64,000 bases of DNA, taken from Sphingomonas aerolata (GTDB lineage Bacteria > Pseudomonadota > Alphaproteobacteria > Sphingomonadales > Sphingomonadaceae). Where the stretch lies: the NCBI RefSeq assembly GCF_003046295.1, contig NZ_PZZN01000001.1:1446812-1510811 (forward strand), written 5' to 3'. A program made the translations under genes and the position numbers. The notes below the pieces were generated by a model. It had not been told where the DNA came from. It made no database searches and saw nothing but the letters and a program-made list of their open reading frames with translations. Positions 17,401 to 28,900 of the stretch are shown in pieces (the stretch's first letter is position 1; every line of letters begins with the position of its first letter).

Positions 17401-18936
17401 AAGACCGAGTGCGGCGCCATCTGTGACCACGGTACGCCCGCCAAAGCTGTTGGCGCCGGTAAACACCTGGGTGCCACCTGCGACGGTCACATCGCCCGTG
17501 CCGCTCAGCGTACCGTCGAAGCGATCCGCTGCATTGCTCAGCACCAGATCGTTGCCGCCCAGCATCACCGTGCCCGTGCCATCCAGCGTCTGGATGGTCG
17601 CCGGGCCGGTATGACCGGCAATGTCGAAGATGCCGTTGGCGGTCACCCCGCTCGAGGCAGCAAGGCTGCCGTCGCCGGCAAGGGCCAACGTTCCTTCGGA
17701 GATAACCGTCTGACCGGTGTAAGTGTTGCCGCCGCTGAGCGCGAGGGTACCCGTGCCTGTTTTTGTCAGTTCACCGGTGCCGCTAATAATGCCCGACGCA
17801 GTAACGGCATAACCATCTGTGCTGATCGTCCCTCCCCCTGTGTTCAGGGTCAGATCGGTAGCCAGCGTGCTTGTGCCGCTGGCATGCAGTGTGCCTCCAT
17901 CAAAGACGGGCAGCACGCGCCCTGCACTTAGTTCATCAGTCGTCGCAGTAGTTGTGATCGACGTGGCTACGGGAACAGGCGGTGGGCTCGCATCGACGGC
18001 AGCACGAATGTTTGTACCGAAAATATAGCTGTAGTTCAGCGTCGCGCTTTCGCCTACGGCTAGGCGACCGATGTTAAAGCCCAAACCAATGACATTGTCG
18101 CCATTTCCTATGTTGGTGCCCGCCAGATACGAGGCTGTATCCGTTGTCCAGGATGTCACTGCAGAATTATGGGTAATCAGGGAATTTGTATAAAGTCCGA
18201 TGACATACTTGGAAGCGAGCGCTTCGGCATAGACCAGATCACTCGCAGGGATGCCCTCTGCGCCACGGAAGTTATTTGTAGAAGAGTAATCACCCGGCGC
18301 AGCAACTGCGTCAGGATCGATCTGACGTGAAAATGCGAGATCCGATATTTCATTTAATGCTGTGATGGTAGTTTTAATGCTAAGCTGCTGGTCGCTATCA
18401 TTAAAAAAATAATCATTAATTACCTTAAAATCGCTGCCGTATGTGCCTGTCCATACCGCACGATTTGCGTATGTGGCGCCATCGTACGCCACGCCGCTGT
18501 AACTGATGAGTGATCCCTTAGGTGATGAATAAAGGGAAGAATTGTTATTTACGAAGCTAAAGCCGGTAGTGGTGTTGCCCGTGATAGAAAACCCCTCGAA
18601 CGGGGTACCGGGTGTAAGGTAATCGTAGTTTGGGTTGAATGTACCGGACCCGGTGCCGTCGTATAAGATCCCTGGACGCGTATTGCCGCCAACGCCCAAG
18701 GTTCCTGCATCGTTCAAGCCAATCTTGATGAAAAGACCGTCTAGAATAATTGGATCTGCTAGAGCGTAGGTCGGCGCAAGCGCCAGCCCGGCTGCAACAA
18801 ACGCAGCCGGTGTTTTCACGTTTAGCCTTGCAACGCGTCCAGCAAGTGCGGAAGACAGCAAGCTCGCTTTTATAGAAGCTAGGCGCGACCGCGCGCTCTG
18901 AAACTGACCGTTCGCCATTGAGTGAAATAAATGCAT
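14458..18936 (-). CDS. autotransporter with beta-strand repeats (type Va secretion)
   Basis: A 1,492-residue surface protein. An extended signal peptide of about 60 residues ends in 'LAPTYALA' before Asp61. The passenger, roughly residues 60-1180, carries many PATR-type autotransporter-associated strand repeats such as 'GTGTLALSGGNTYTGQTVIS', which build a right-handed beta-helix. The last 290 or so residues form the outer-membrane barrel, ending in an aromatic residue (GGISIRW). The ATG at 18936 has an AGGGGGGAC ribosome-binding site; an earlier in-frame ATG lacks one. Two passenger segments are near-identical tandem copies (see 17134-17691). Probable adhesin or aggregation factor. Confidence 0.93.
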   Translation of the reverse strand: MHLFHSMANGQFQSARSRLASIKASLLSSALAGRVARLNVKTPAAFVAAGLALAPTYALADPIILDGLFIKIGLNDAGTLGVGGNTRPGILYDGTGSGTFNPNYDYLTPGTPFEGFSITGNTTTGFSFVNNNSSLYSSPKGSLISYSGVAYDGATYANRAVWTGTYGSDFKVINDYFFNDSDQQLSIKTTITALNEISDLAFSRQIDPDAVAAPGDYSSTNNFRGAEGIPASDLVYAEALASKYVIGLYTNSLITHNSAVTSWTTDTASYLAGTNIGNGDNVIGLGFNIGRLAVGESATLNYSYIFGTNIRAAVDASPPPVPVATSITTTATTDELSAGRVLPVFDGGTLHASGTSTLATDLTLNTGGGTISTDGYAVTASGIISGTGELTKTGTGTLALSGGNTYTGQTVISEGTLALAGDGSLAASSGVTANGIFDIAGHTGPATIQTLDGTGTVMLGGNDLVLSNAADRFDGTLSGTGDVTVAGGTQVFTGANSFGGRTVVTDGAALGLAGDGSLAASSGVTANGIFDIAGHTGPATIQTLDGTGTVMLGGNDLVLSNAADRFDGTLSGTGGVTVAGGTQVFTGANSFGGRTVVADGATLIVSGGAALSDMSAIRNDGTFELLSNERVGTIEGAGAIRLTGGALTTLNDEATVYSGTISGQGGLIKTGTGTLTLSGANTMTGGLMINQGAVHVTQATNLGNGTVSIGAGMLQTGSDLIAGNAVRLNDASSVIDTMNHDVTLSGIVSGDGTLNKLGTGTLTLTGTNTQNGINVRGGTLAFTSDKALGAAGSTVTIQDNTTLRTLADMTIDHTLQVNNTKLAAFDTGAYNITMAGDILGAGIVQKTGTGMLTLTGSNSQVVIDVLGGSVLATQQSAVGAAGGDIFLRQDSRFSAGSTMDLTQRIHVTGTNAVLDTGSNTVTLLGVVDGDQCLMKQGSGRLNMVADGSNAIGACVQQGTLSFNNTFAGNVWVDPAGTVGGSGTVLGNMEVRGTLAPGNSPGRLVINGSVTQFAGSAFAVDVDGATPGIGAGHFDTVVLTGAGSIYTAAGTIAPTLRGITGNANNSFTPTIGESFAVVEAAGGVIGSYEGLTQPSIGLAPNSRFDVLYMPNAVVLTVTAASYAKLFDDSFMGNAASVGGAVDNFRPVAGLRDTSGSAAFANGLMTLTPEQLGRTLGQASGEVYADAMDTVVQSSRLVRTSVSDHLLDRATASTVRAEERQANGGLWGTVSGITQHVGQDRFGQGYQGTSTTMTLGMDKSISDDAVIGGGVSYSRSSVSADYLGSAVANSYQLLGYAQWAHEGMYANAVVGSGLDRYKVTRSVQFADNSAQLTAVPRGFSAGADLEIGARLGLGATSITPAIGIAYDLLERRSLNERGNEVALLTAGQDRRQAFQLRAGGRLATAFNLGGSLIRPYASAFVLKELADASSTITPSLYARSFTVRAVNAGDTAFRGAAGFDIDMSANISLRASYRYGDAANAHSNAYTGGISIRW
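17134..17691. repeat. 279-bp in-frame tandem duplication inside the autotransporter gene
   Basis: Positions 17134-17412 and 17413-17691 are nearly identical with a period of 279 bp (93 codons). On the protein this duplicates the stretch from 'NGIFDIAGHTGPATIQ' to 'ANSFGGRTVV'. So few differences point to a recent duplication. Copy number could vary by recombination without breaking the frame. Confidence 0.9.
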
Positions 18937-19394
18937 TGAAGTCCCCCCTAGGATCAAGGGCTTCGTATTCCCAGCAGGTAAAGTTCTTGTTAATACCACA
19001 ACAGCCCATAACTGGTTCATCGGCCACTTCACTTATATCGGCAGACGACATCCAGCCTAAATGTGCCTTACCCTCGATCATAGGTTGGGGTGGGCCCCTT
19101 AAATGACCTGACAGGGCCTATTTTTAAATAAGAGTGGGGCATGACTGACGGAACGACCGGACGTTACAATGATGACGTTCGGCTGCCAACCGGCAGGCAG
19201 TCCAATATCCCTTCCATCCCAGCTGCGACGTTTAAAGTGTCATTTTGTTCTCGGACTGAACCGGCCCGTTGTTGCTTCCGCTATTCTCTTCCTTGCATCG
19301 CCGAGATCCCGTCCAAGGCTTGGCCACCGTTGTGTGATCAGAACAGGCAATCCAACCGCGTGGATCAGGGCCGACAGTCCAGCTGCCCCGCGTG
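18937..19394. other. intergenic region between autotransporter and subtilase genes
   Basis: These 458 bp hold the upstream region of the 1,492-residue autotransporter and the downstream region of the subtilase gene, both on the minus strand. I see no convincing gene, hairpin terminator or promoter consensus. Confidence 0.45.
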
Positions 19395-21773
19395 TCAGAA
19401 TCCGCGGTTGAAGCGCACCGCCAAACCGTAATCGGTCGGAATATTCGCAAAATTGCCGGGGTCGCGGCGCAGAAACAGATTGGTTTCAAGTCCGCCACCA
19501 AACGCCGGCAGGCCGTACCGGGTCTCGATATCAAGCTCGCGGCCACTTGGCGTGAGGTTCAGGCGCTGCGTGGTCCAGCCGGTTACCTGGCTGGTCGCAT
19601 AGTCATAGGCGGTCGGCAGCGCGATATTGATCCCGCCCCTTGTGACCCGCAGAGGCTGGGCGATGCGCAGGCCGATACTGTCGGCACCGAATAGGCCCGC
19701 CTTGCCGATATCGGCTGCGAAGGCTCGGGAATGGAGCATGCCGCCGCCGTTGAGACCGCCGCGGATATGCGTGCTGGACCAGCCTTGGCGAAACGAGCCG
19801 CCGATCGACCAGCCATCGCCGCCGTCGAACCGCGCCTTGGCATCGGCAAACCAGCTCGCTGCACGCGCAGCACCTAGCCCGGCATCGAGTCTCGCACCTA
19901 GAAACGTATTCTGCTCGCTCATCCGGGTAGCCGAGACATACGTCGACACCGCGCCGAATTGCCGATCGACACCGATCGCGACGCGCTCATAGCCCGACCG
20001 CCGCCAGCCGGTACGCGCAAATCCATCTGCCTCGCGGCGCGACAGCACATCGCCGGTTTCAATCCCCGCAGTTACGCCGAACCCGCCAAACCGCTGCCGC
20101 ACCGCGCTCGACGCCCGCGCGCTGCTGTCGAAGCCGAGGCCCGACATGGTGGCAACGAGAAATGCCGGTTCATACTGGTCCGTCAGCTGCGCAGTTATTG
20201 CACTCGATCCCTGCGCAACGCCGAGCCCGAACGACAGCGTCTCGCCAAGCCGTTGCGTCATCGTTGCGGCAATCGCGCGCGATTGCCCGGCGTCGAACCC
20301 GCTATTCGGACCAGCGTTTGGATAAACGTCGGCCCTGGTCAGGATCGACCGCCTATTATCATTGTCTGTGCTACCTGATCCGAAACCACGTGACTTCGGC
20401 ACCAACGTCATCGACGCGGTCATGCCGCCACGCGCCACGGCAACCGCCCGGGTCCTTGATTGAAGCATGCCGCCCAACGTTGGCGACGGTGCACTGCGGC
20501 CGATCGTCGAAGCAAGATCGGTCGCGAAGGCACGGGCGTAGCCGTCGAGGACGACCGCACCCAGCGCCCCCTGCGCGGCATCGCCCATCGGTGCCGACAG
20601 CATGCCGTTGGTGACGAACGAGATCGCAGATCTCGACCCCGCGACCGACGTCGTCCCGAGCGGCTGGAATGCGCGCGTCAGGTCGAGCACGCCATTGCCA
20701 TAGATCGCGTCGACTCCTGCGGGGCCGGCATCGCGCGCACTCTTGAACAGTATGTCGACGATCTGCGCGCCACTAAGATTGGGGAACGCCTGTGCGAGCA
20801 AAGCGACGGCGCCGGAGATTTGCGGGGCGGCGAACGACGTTCCCGACCAGAGGAAATTAGCCCCGTTATTGTCCGGTGCGGGGACCCGCTCGCCGACTGC
20901 GGTGAGAAAATGTGCAGCGCCCGTGCCAGCCTTGTCACTGAACGTGGACAGCGTGTCGCCTGCACCGACCGAACCCGCGATGATCACCATGTTGCGGGCG
21001 ATGCTGTCATTGGCGACATCGGTGAAGGGGTCGGGATTGTCGGTGCCGTCGTTGCCTGCCGCGATCACCACGATGATCCCGGCCAGCGTCGCCCGGCCGA
21101 CTGCATCCTTCAGGCTTTGCGGCATCGCCGATCCGCCAAGCGAGATATTGATGACCTTCGCACCTGCTGTCCGCGCGGTATCGACCCCGCGGGTGATCGC
21201 ATCGGTGAAGAACTTGCAGCCCGATTCGGCGTCGTCCGTGGTGCCACCGACGCAGGTGCCGGGGCGATCCGCGCGCAACCCGATCAGCGTTGAGTCGAAC
21301 GCGACGCCGTGCGTGCCGGTGCCGTTGCGCCTTCCGGCGAGGGTGAAGGCAACGGCGGTGCCGTGCCCTCCCTCGTCGTCGATCGATGTGTTGCCGGCGA
21401 CCCCGGTCGAGGCGGTGGAGATACGGCTACCGAACTCGTCGCTTTGCAGGTCGATACCGCTGTCGATGACGCCGACGCCGATGCCCAGGCCTGTCGCACC
21501 TCGATTATAGGCTGTGAGCGCGTTCATCGACACCGCACCCACTGTCGCACGATATTCGCTTGTGTCGTAATTCGTCGCTGTCGGTGCGGGTGCGGGTGCG
21601 GGTGCCGGTGTCGGCGTTGGTGTAGGAACAGGCGCTGGCGTGGTTGGCGGGACGGATGCGTTGGGCGGAGTCGGTATCGAATTGATGCCGCCGCCGCTGC
21701 TGCCGCATGCACTGAGAAACAACCCGCAGCTCAATGCTGCGGATCGCAGGAGCCCCGCCTTCGTGCCGCGCAT
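19395..21773 (-). CDS. lipidated S8 (subtilisin-like) autotransporter-type protease
   Basis: A 792-residue protein with a type-II signal peptide (lipobox 'LFLSAC', Cys about 23), a Pro/Thr/Ala-rich linker, and a subtilase domain with Asp104 in 'GVIDSGID', His137 in 'DEGGHGTAVA' and Ser313 in 'GTSFAAPQ'. The last 370 residues are rich in amphipathic beta strands with many aromatics and end in Phe, as expected for an outer-membrane barrel. Lipobox plus S8 domain plus barrel is the layout of Neisseria NalP, which trims other autotransporters. The ATG at 21773 is preferred to a TTG at 21815. Two large autotransporter genes flank it. Confidence 0.88.
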   Translation of the reverse strand: MRGTKAGLLRSAALSCGLFLSACGSSGGGINSIPTPPNASVPPTTPAPVPTPTPTPAPAPAPAPTATNYDTSEYRATVGAVSMNALTAYNRGATGLGIGVGVIDSGIDLQSDEFGSRISTASTGVAGNTSIDDEGGHGTAVAFTLAGRRNGTGTHGVAFDSTLIGLRADRPGTCVGGTTDDAESGCKFFTDAITRGVDTARTAGAKVINISLGGSAMPQSLKDAVGRATLAGIIVVIAAGNDGTDNPDPFTDVANDSIARNMVIIAGSVGAGDTLSTFSDKAGTGAAHFLTAVGERVPAPDNNGANFLWSGTSFAAPQISGAVALLAQAFPNLSGAQIVDILFKSARDAGPAGVDAIYGNGVLDLTRAFQPLGTTSVAGSRSAISFVTNGMLSAPMGDAAQGALGAVVLDGYARAFATDLASTIGRSAPSPTLGGMLQSRTRAVAVARGGMTASMTLVPKSRGFGSGSTDNDNRRSILTRADVYPNAGPNSGFDAGQSRAIAATMTQRLGETLSFGLGVAQGSSAITAQLTDQYEPAFLVATMSGLGFDSSARASSAVRQRFGGFGVTAGIETGDVLSRREADGFARTGWRRSGYERVAIGVDRQFGAVSTYVSATRMSEQNTFLGARLDAGLGAARAASWFADAKARFDGGDGWSIGGSFRQGWSSTHIRGGLNGGGMLHSRAFAADIGKAGLFGADSIGLRIAQPLRVTRGGINIALPTAYDYATSQVTGWTTQRLNLTPSGRELDIETRYGLPAFGGGLETNLFLRRDPGNFANIPTDYGLAVRFNRGF

Positions 21774-22906
21774 GACATCCGCCCTGTTTATCACTTGCAG
21801 TTTACTGGAATGCAAAGGGTTGCCCGATGGTTAAACTCAGGAATTTGTCGCAAATTTTTACCAGAGCAGCCGAGCTGGATCATCAGGCTTCACACGGCGG
21901 TCAATTTCTGATTCACAATCCGTGCGGGCGCAGGAGTTTCGTATCGATAGGCCGAGCTTGATCGCGTGATTTGCGAGACCGTGTCGTTGCTGTTGTTAAA
22001 GGGGGCCATGGCGCCGACGAGCGGCCGAACGGTTCGGAGTCGGCGCGGTGCGCTTTCCCAATCAACCATCCCGATCGGGAAAGGCAGCAGCGCCGCGCAA
22101 GGTCGGCTGTCGCAGTCCGCCTTCCCATAACCGGACCGTCCGCTTTCTTCCCATTATCGCCATTCGGCGGTCAGAGCTGTCGAAAACTCCGTATCAGCCG
22201 GGAATGAAGCTGTTACCCTCTCTATCGAAATATTCAATCCAAACTGGTTCTGCTTGAACTATGGTCCGCGCCAACGTGTTAGTCGCGTGTCTCTCAAAGG
22301 TAATGGTATAGGCTCTTGCGGGTAAACGGTCCCCCGTCTATTACTGCTTGTACCTATATTTTCCCTTTATCTATATCGGTATGATAACTTACTTATTAGG
22401 AATGGTGGAGTAATATGGTAATAGTCTAAGATAGCATGTCAATATTATTATTTCATAAATTGATCTTATAATCTTACCTGAGAGAACAAGCTCATCGTAA
22501 AGGTTTCCATTACCGTCCCCTAACAGAAGCCCCTTCGCCGTGAGGGATTTAAGCTACTGCGACATCACGGCCCCGGATCAATATGTGCCGGGATATGCAT
22601 GGTCGCGATGTTCACAAGCATGAGCGCTGCCGTCGCCTCGGCTTTGAAACCAGGTAAACGTAATTTAACGTTACCCCCCATCGCGGTCAGCGGCACGAAG
22701 ACATTGTCGCTCTCTGTGTATTCGTTGAGCCGGTAAACGGCGGGAGATTTACTGGTCAGGGCTGGCCGGTCCTGAACCCGATCGAGGGGATTTCCGGGCT
22801 CAACTCAACTCCTGCACAAAGCCGATAGGCATTCCTTGCTGCCCAAGCTGGTGGCGAGGCCCTGCTATGCAGGTGAAGCCGGATTCTGACAGGCAGCGGC
22901 ATATAA
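21774..22906. other. long noncoding interval, partly AT-rich
   Basis: These 1,133 bp lie between the subtilase gene and the giant autotransporter gene. About 22340-22500 is strikingly AT-rich against its surroundings. No frame on either strand shows family motifs or credible codon use, and no RNA family is recognised. The part next to 21774 must hold the protease promoter. Confidence 0.5.
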
Positions 22907-22940
22907 ATGGCTACATGTCGACACATCGACATGTAGCCAT
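22907..22940 (-). terminator. terminator of the giant autotransporter gene
   Basis: A perfect 15-bp inverted repeat (ATGGCTACATGTCGA and its complement) around the 4-base loop CACA starts 8 bp beyond the stop codon. On the minus strand it is followed by TTTATAT, a weak T-tract, so it probably acts as an intrinsic terminator or a 3'-end stabilising hairpin. Confidence 0.75.
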
Positions 22941-22948
22941 CCTCTGTT

Positions 22949-25900
22949 TTAGAATCGCAGCCGCACGCCCGTCGCGATGTTCTCGCGGTGGTCGTCCTGG
23001 CCGGTCTGCGCTTCGACCGTCGAGAACAACTCGACGCCGCTAGGCAGGCGGTATGCGACGCCGGCCGTTGCCGTACCGGTCACCCGTGCGCGCGGGGCGC
23101 CCAGCGCGGTCAGCGTCAGCGGTGCACCGGCATAGCCTGCGACTGCATCGGCCCGCTTCCCTTCGATCCGGGTGCGGGCGCCGAACCCGACATAGGGACG
23201 GAATGCGGCGTCGGACGCCTCGCTGCGCGCGAACGTCACGCCGGCATCGGCAAAGCCCGTGACATGGCGGTCGCGCGCCACGGTCAGGGCAAACGGCCCG
23301 CCGGCCTCGCTCACCCGGTCTCGGGTGGTGCGCAGATAGGTCACGCCGACCTTGGGGGTCAGCGTCCAGTCATTCGCCATGGCCAGCGCATAGCCGACCG
23401 ACAGGTCGCTCGCCCAGCTGTGCAGGCCGTAGCGCCCGGTGGCGCTGCTCGCCCCCGGCAGCGCGCGCGTGGTGCGGGCATCGCCGCCATCATACAGGAT
23501 CGACGCGCCGATCCGGACGTTGCCTGCCGTGTAGCGGCCGTGAACCCCTGCGACGACACCATCGGTGCTGGTCGCGGCGCCAAGGGCAGTGATCCGCTGG
23601 TGGCTGTCGAGATAGCCCGCAAACACGCCGACCGACCAGTCACGGTTGCCGATTCCGATCCCGCCGAGGAAGCCGTAACCGCTGCTGCGGGCCTTCGCGG
23701 TACCCGCGTCGCGATCGGCACCGAGCGTATGCCATTGCGCGATGCCTTGCGCGAAGGTGAAGAGGCCGACGTCCTCCCGGTCGGTGGTCGCAAAGCCCGG
23801 TCCGCGTGCGACATCGGTCAGGCTCAGCGTCTGGTCGACGCCCATCTGTGTCGCCGAGGCATAGGCTTCGGGCGTCAATTGCGCGAACGCCTGGCTGTTC
23901 GATGCGCCGCTCGCGGTCAGCAGCGCGGGCAAGGCGGCGAACAGCATACTGGTCGCCGGCTGCACCTGGATCGCGGCATTGGCATAATCGATACTGCGCG
24001 CGACCTGTGGGTTGAACGCGGGATCGCCGAGGAACTGCCCGAGCAGCTGGATCCGGTCGGCACGCTGCACGACAAAACCGAACAGCGACGCCGACTTGTC
24101 GATCGTCGTATAGCTACCGGCGATCCCGCCGCTTGCGACGATCAGGTCGTAGGACGTGCCCGGCCGGATCGCACCTTCCGCGACGATGCGGAGCGTCGAC
24201 CCCGTCGCGATCGAAAGCCCACCGTTGATCACGAGCTTGTCGGCCACGGTCGGCGTGATCTCGAACAGCGACACCGATCCGCTCGCAAGCGAGACGTTGC
24301 CCGTCACCGTCATCGTACCCGGCGAAGCCCCTGGGCTGAGCGTGCCTGCGACCGCGATATTGCCGATCACCGACCCGGCCGACCCGAAGGTCGCGCCCGA
24401 GCGTACCACGATCTGCGCCGCGCGGATCGTCGATCCCGCCAGGCCGACAAGTCGACCACCCGACATGTCGACAGTATTCAGCGATGCATCGCCGGCGATC
24501 GTCGCATAGCCTGCGGTCATGCCGAACGCCTCGACATTCGCGATGGAGCCGAATGCGACCGGTGCCGCGGCGCTGCCGCCCGATACCAGGATCGCGTCCG
24601 TACCAGCCCCGCCGTCGACCGACCCTGCGAACCTGCCCGCAACCGTGAAGCGTTTATCGGCTGCCCCGAACACGACCGGAGCCGTGAGCGACGCCCCCGA
24701 GCCGATCGTCAGGTTGGTCACAGCATTGACGCGCTCATAGGTCTGAGCGCCCGTCAGCGTCAGCGTGCCACTGCCTTCGCCGTTCAGGATCTCGAAGTCG
24801 CGCAGCATGTCGGCGCCGAGCGTGCGGTCGCCCACCAGTTCGAGCGTCGCCGTGTCGGTCCCGGCTCCACCCGAGACGGTGCCGAGTAGCGTACCGCCTG
24901 CCGTCAGGCGGAAGCCGTCATTGCCCGCACCGAGATCGATCGTTCCGGCCAGCGTGCCGCCCGGTGCGACGGTGACGCTCTGCGCATCGTCGCCGAACGT
25001 CAGCGCGGTGCCGGCGGTCCCGAGCGTTCCCGTCACGGTCAGCGCACCACCTGCAAGCGCGATACGCTCGAAGCCGGTTGCCGTGCCCGCCAGGGTGACC
25101 GGTGCGTTCGCGGTGAAGCGCAACAGGTCGGAGCCTGCCCCGCCCATGTAGAGCCCGCCTGCACGCGTCGCGCCGAGCGCCAGTTCGTCGTTGCCGGCGC
25201 CAAGCGAGACCATGGCGACATCGCCGTCGACCGCCAGCGTCTCGGCCGCGTCTGAGCCCGTCACGGTGCCGACGACGAAGCCATCCAGCGCGAGGTTGAG
25301 ACTGGTGCCGGCGAGTGCGATCGACTGGAAGCCCTGATCGAGTGTCAGGCCCAACGTGCCATTGCCCTCGACGCTCAAGCGCTCGAAGTTGCTGCGTTGG
25401 CCGATGCCGCTGCGGTTGCCGGCGAGCGTGACACCATACAGGTCGTCGCCCGCGCCGCCATCAACGCCGCCCGCGACGCTGCTGCCGGTGCCTTCGACGA
25501 AGCGGTCGTTGCCGGCGCCGAGCAAGACGGCGCCCTGGATCGTGTCGGTGTTGACGACGCGGTCGTCGCCCGCGCCTAGGTCGACGTTGCCGGCGATCGT
25601 TCCGGCATTGGTCACGCTTTCGGCCGCCTCTCCGCCGGTGATCGTCACCGTGCCTGCGCTGGTGAGGACCTGTCCGGCCGCGACCGTCACTTCGCCGCCC
25701 GACACGCCGATCGTGTCGAAGCGGAAAGTCCCCGAATAGGCGACATTGCCGCTGCCAACCTGTGTGAAGCGCTCGAAATTGACGAACTGGTTGCCATTGA
25801 CCGCGCCACCCACGGTCGCATCGACGATGAGGCCGTCATTGCCCTCGCCCGCATCGACGGTGCCGACCAGCACCGCATCCGCGCGCTGGAGGAAGCTGTC

Positions 25901-28900
25901 GTCGCCCGCGCCGAGCGAGACGTTGCCCTCGATCCGGCCGCGATTCTCGATGCTGTCGTTGCCGTCGCCGAGATCGACCGACCCGAAGATCTCACCGGTG
26001 TTGACGATCCGGTCATCGGCGCCGGCCCAGCTCTGGATCGCACCGGCCAGGCTGGTGCCGTCAAGCGGGTAGCCGTTCGCCAGCACGCTGCCGGTGCCGC
26101 CCCGGATCATGCCACTGTTGGTCAGGTCGAGCGCGGTGCCCGATACCAGCAGCGCGACTGCGGACGTGCCGGTCGCCTGGATCGTCCCGCTGTTGGTGAT
26201 CGTCCCGGTCACATTGGTCCCGGTATCCAACAGTAGGCCGGCCGCCGGAATGGTATAGGTGTAGCGCGTGCCGTCCCAATCCTGATAGGTCTGGGTCAGG
26301 CCGTTGCCGGTCGCCTCGATCGTTCCGGTATTGGCGATCGCGTAGGTCGAGCTCACCTTTGAGCCGAACCCGCCCTGCATGTACAGCCGCGCGGCAACGC
26401 CGCCTTCTCCGCTGGCGGTGACGGTACCGTCATTGGTCAGCGTGACCGCGCTCGGGCCGCCGAAATAGTAATCGCTGCCGGTCGAGATCACGAGCGCGTT
26501 GCCAGCGGCGGACGTGATCGTGCCGCTATTGGCGACCGCGATTGTGACGGGGGCGGTCTGGTCGAGAACCGTGGTGGCCGATATCGCGAGTCCGCCCGTG
26601 ATTGTGCCGCTGTTGGTTGCGGTGAGGCCGTCGAGGCCATAGCCTTCCAGGCTTGCGGTGTAATAGTCGCCCGACGAGGCGATCGCGCCGCTGTTGTCGA
26701 AGGACAATGTTCCCGACGAAACGCCCTGGTAGACTGCGTTCGACAGAAGCGATTCTGCGCCGACCGTGCCGCTATTGGTGAAGGCGTAGACCGCGCCGCT
26801 CACGCCACCCGAGATCGTGCCCCGGTTGACGAACGCGGCCAGCCCGTTGGTCTGGGCCAGCCCGGCTGTGCTGATCGGAAGATAGGTCCACGCGGCGCCA
26901 TCGATCGTCGCCTCGTTGACGATCGTGCCGTCGCCCCGAAGGTACAGGTCATTTGTGACAGGGTTCGCCGCGGTCAACGTCACGCGGGTGTCGGCGCCGA
27001 GCGCCTCGACGTAATCGGCTTCGAAATTGATCCCCGTCCGCTGGTCGAGCGCGATGCTGTCGCTGGCGTTGCGCGACCAGCCGAAGATGTCGAAGCCGGC
27101 GCCGCCATCGATCGTCCCGCTCACCCCGGTCGCAGCGCCGGTCTGAAGAAACATGTCGGTGCTCGACCCGAAGGTCACGTTGCCGGTGACCGTGCCGCCA
27201 TCCGCGACGTAGACGGCGCTCGAATAGGCGTAGGGCGACGTCGCCGCGACATCGCCGATGATCGTGCCGCGGTTGACGATCGTCCCGCCGCTCGAGAGGT
27301 CGATCGCGGTCAGCCCGCTGATCGTCCCGGTCGTCTCGTTGGTTAGTACGCTGCCATAGCCCAGCATGACGGCGGTCGCCTTGCGGCTCTCGATCGTGCC
27401 GCTGTTGGTGATCTGCATGGGATTATAGTAATAATAATTGCTGCCCTGCACGGCGGTACCGTCGACCCGGATCGTGCCGCTGTTGGCCAGTGTGGTGAAG
27501 GCCGTCACGCCGACTGCGCCCGTACCGGTGCCGGAAATATCCGTGATCGTGCCCGAATTGACGATGTCGCGCGCACCGCTGATCGCCGTGCCGCCTCCGC
27601 TCAGGGTAATCGTGCCGCTGTTGGTAACACTGTTCCCGCCGCTGATCGCGACTGCCGGATAATAGCGGCCGGCCGCATTGGCGACGGTGATCATGCCGCT
27701 GTTGGTGACGTCGGCGGTGCCTGCGGCGATCGCCGCCAGCGTCGAATAGAAGTTGTTCTGCGTGGTCGTGGTCAGCGCCAGCGTGCCGGCGTTGGTGATC
27801 GTCAGCGCCTGTGCCGGCCCTGCCGTGCCCATGGTCAGCTGGTCGACCGTCAGGATCCCGGTATCGATCAGCGTGCGATCCGTCGCCGAGATCGTCCCGT
27901 TCAGCGTCACCGATCCGTTGCCGGTCAGCCCGATCGTGGTGGCAAACGGCGTCGCGGCGGTCAGCGTCAGCGCCGCGGCGTCGGTCAGTTCATAGGCGAG
28001 CCCCTCGAACCCGCCGGTCAGTGCCAGCGCCGCGCTGGCATCGGCATTGACCCGGTAGCGCAGCGTATCATAGCCGGCGCCCGCATCGACCCCGCCGACC
28101 GCCCCTGCCAGCGATCGCGTGCCTGTGCTCGCCAGGTCGACGACGAGCATATCGTCACCGCCACCCAGCCGGATCGCGCCGGTCACCGTGCCGCCCGCAT
28201 CGACGAACACATCGTTGCTTGAATCGAAGCTGTAGGGTGAAACGAGGTTCACCGTACCGGCGATCTGGCCAGCGTTGACGATTGCGACGGACGATCCAGT
28301 ACCGCTCACTGCCGCGGTCCCGCCCGTGATCGTGCCCGACGCGGCGTTGATCAGCGCGGTGCCGTATCCCAGCAAAACGCCAGTGGTGCCGCCTGTTATC
28401 GTGCCCGTGTTGACCAGTCGCCCGCCCGACAGCGAGAGGCCGGTGGTCGCGCCGATGATCGTCCCGTCGTTGGTCGATCCGCTGAAACCCCCGCCGGAAA
28501 TCGTCGCGCCAATGCCCGCGGTCGAACGAATCGTCCCGCTATTGGCCAGCGTGCCATAGACGACCGCAGCGCCGGTCCCCGTTGCCGTTATCACGCCGCT
28601 GTTGGTCAGCGTCGTATAGGCCTGCACGCCCGAGCCGCCATTGGCGGTGATCATGCCCGAATTGGTCACCGTCGCGGGCGCGCCCACGGCAAACAGGCCG
28701 GTGCCGCTGAGCGATGCGGTGATTGATCCCTGGTTGGTGAAGTCGAGACCATAGGACGAGAATGCCGCGACCACGGCCTGCCCGTTGGTCACGAGCGCGG
28801 CCTGGTTGACGAGCACGCCCGTGCCACTGACCGATATACCGGTGCCGGACGTGAAGCCCGCGGCCAGCGTCGCGACCGCATGGTTGCTCAGGTCGAAGCC

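Noticed and set aside
22988..24889. Long open frame (633 codons) on the plus strand opposite the giant autotransporter
   Set aside because: It has no family motifs and is low-complexity Arg/Ala/Asp-rich; it is a shadow of GC-rich coding DNA on the other strand.
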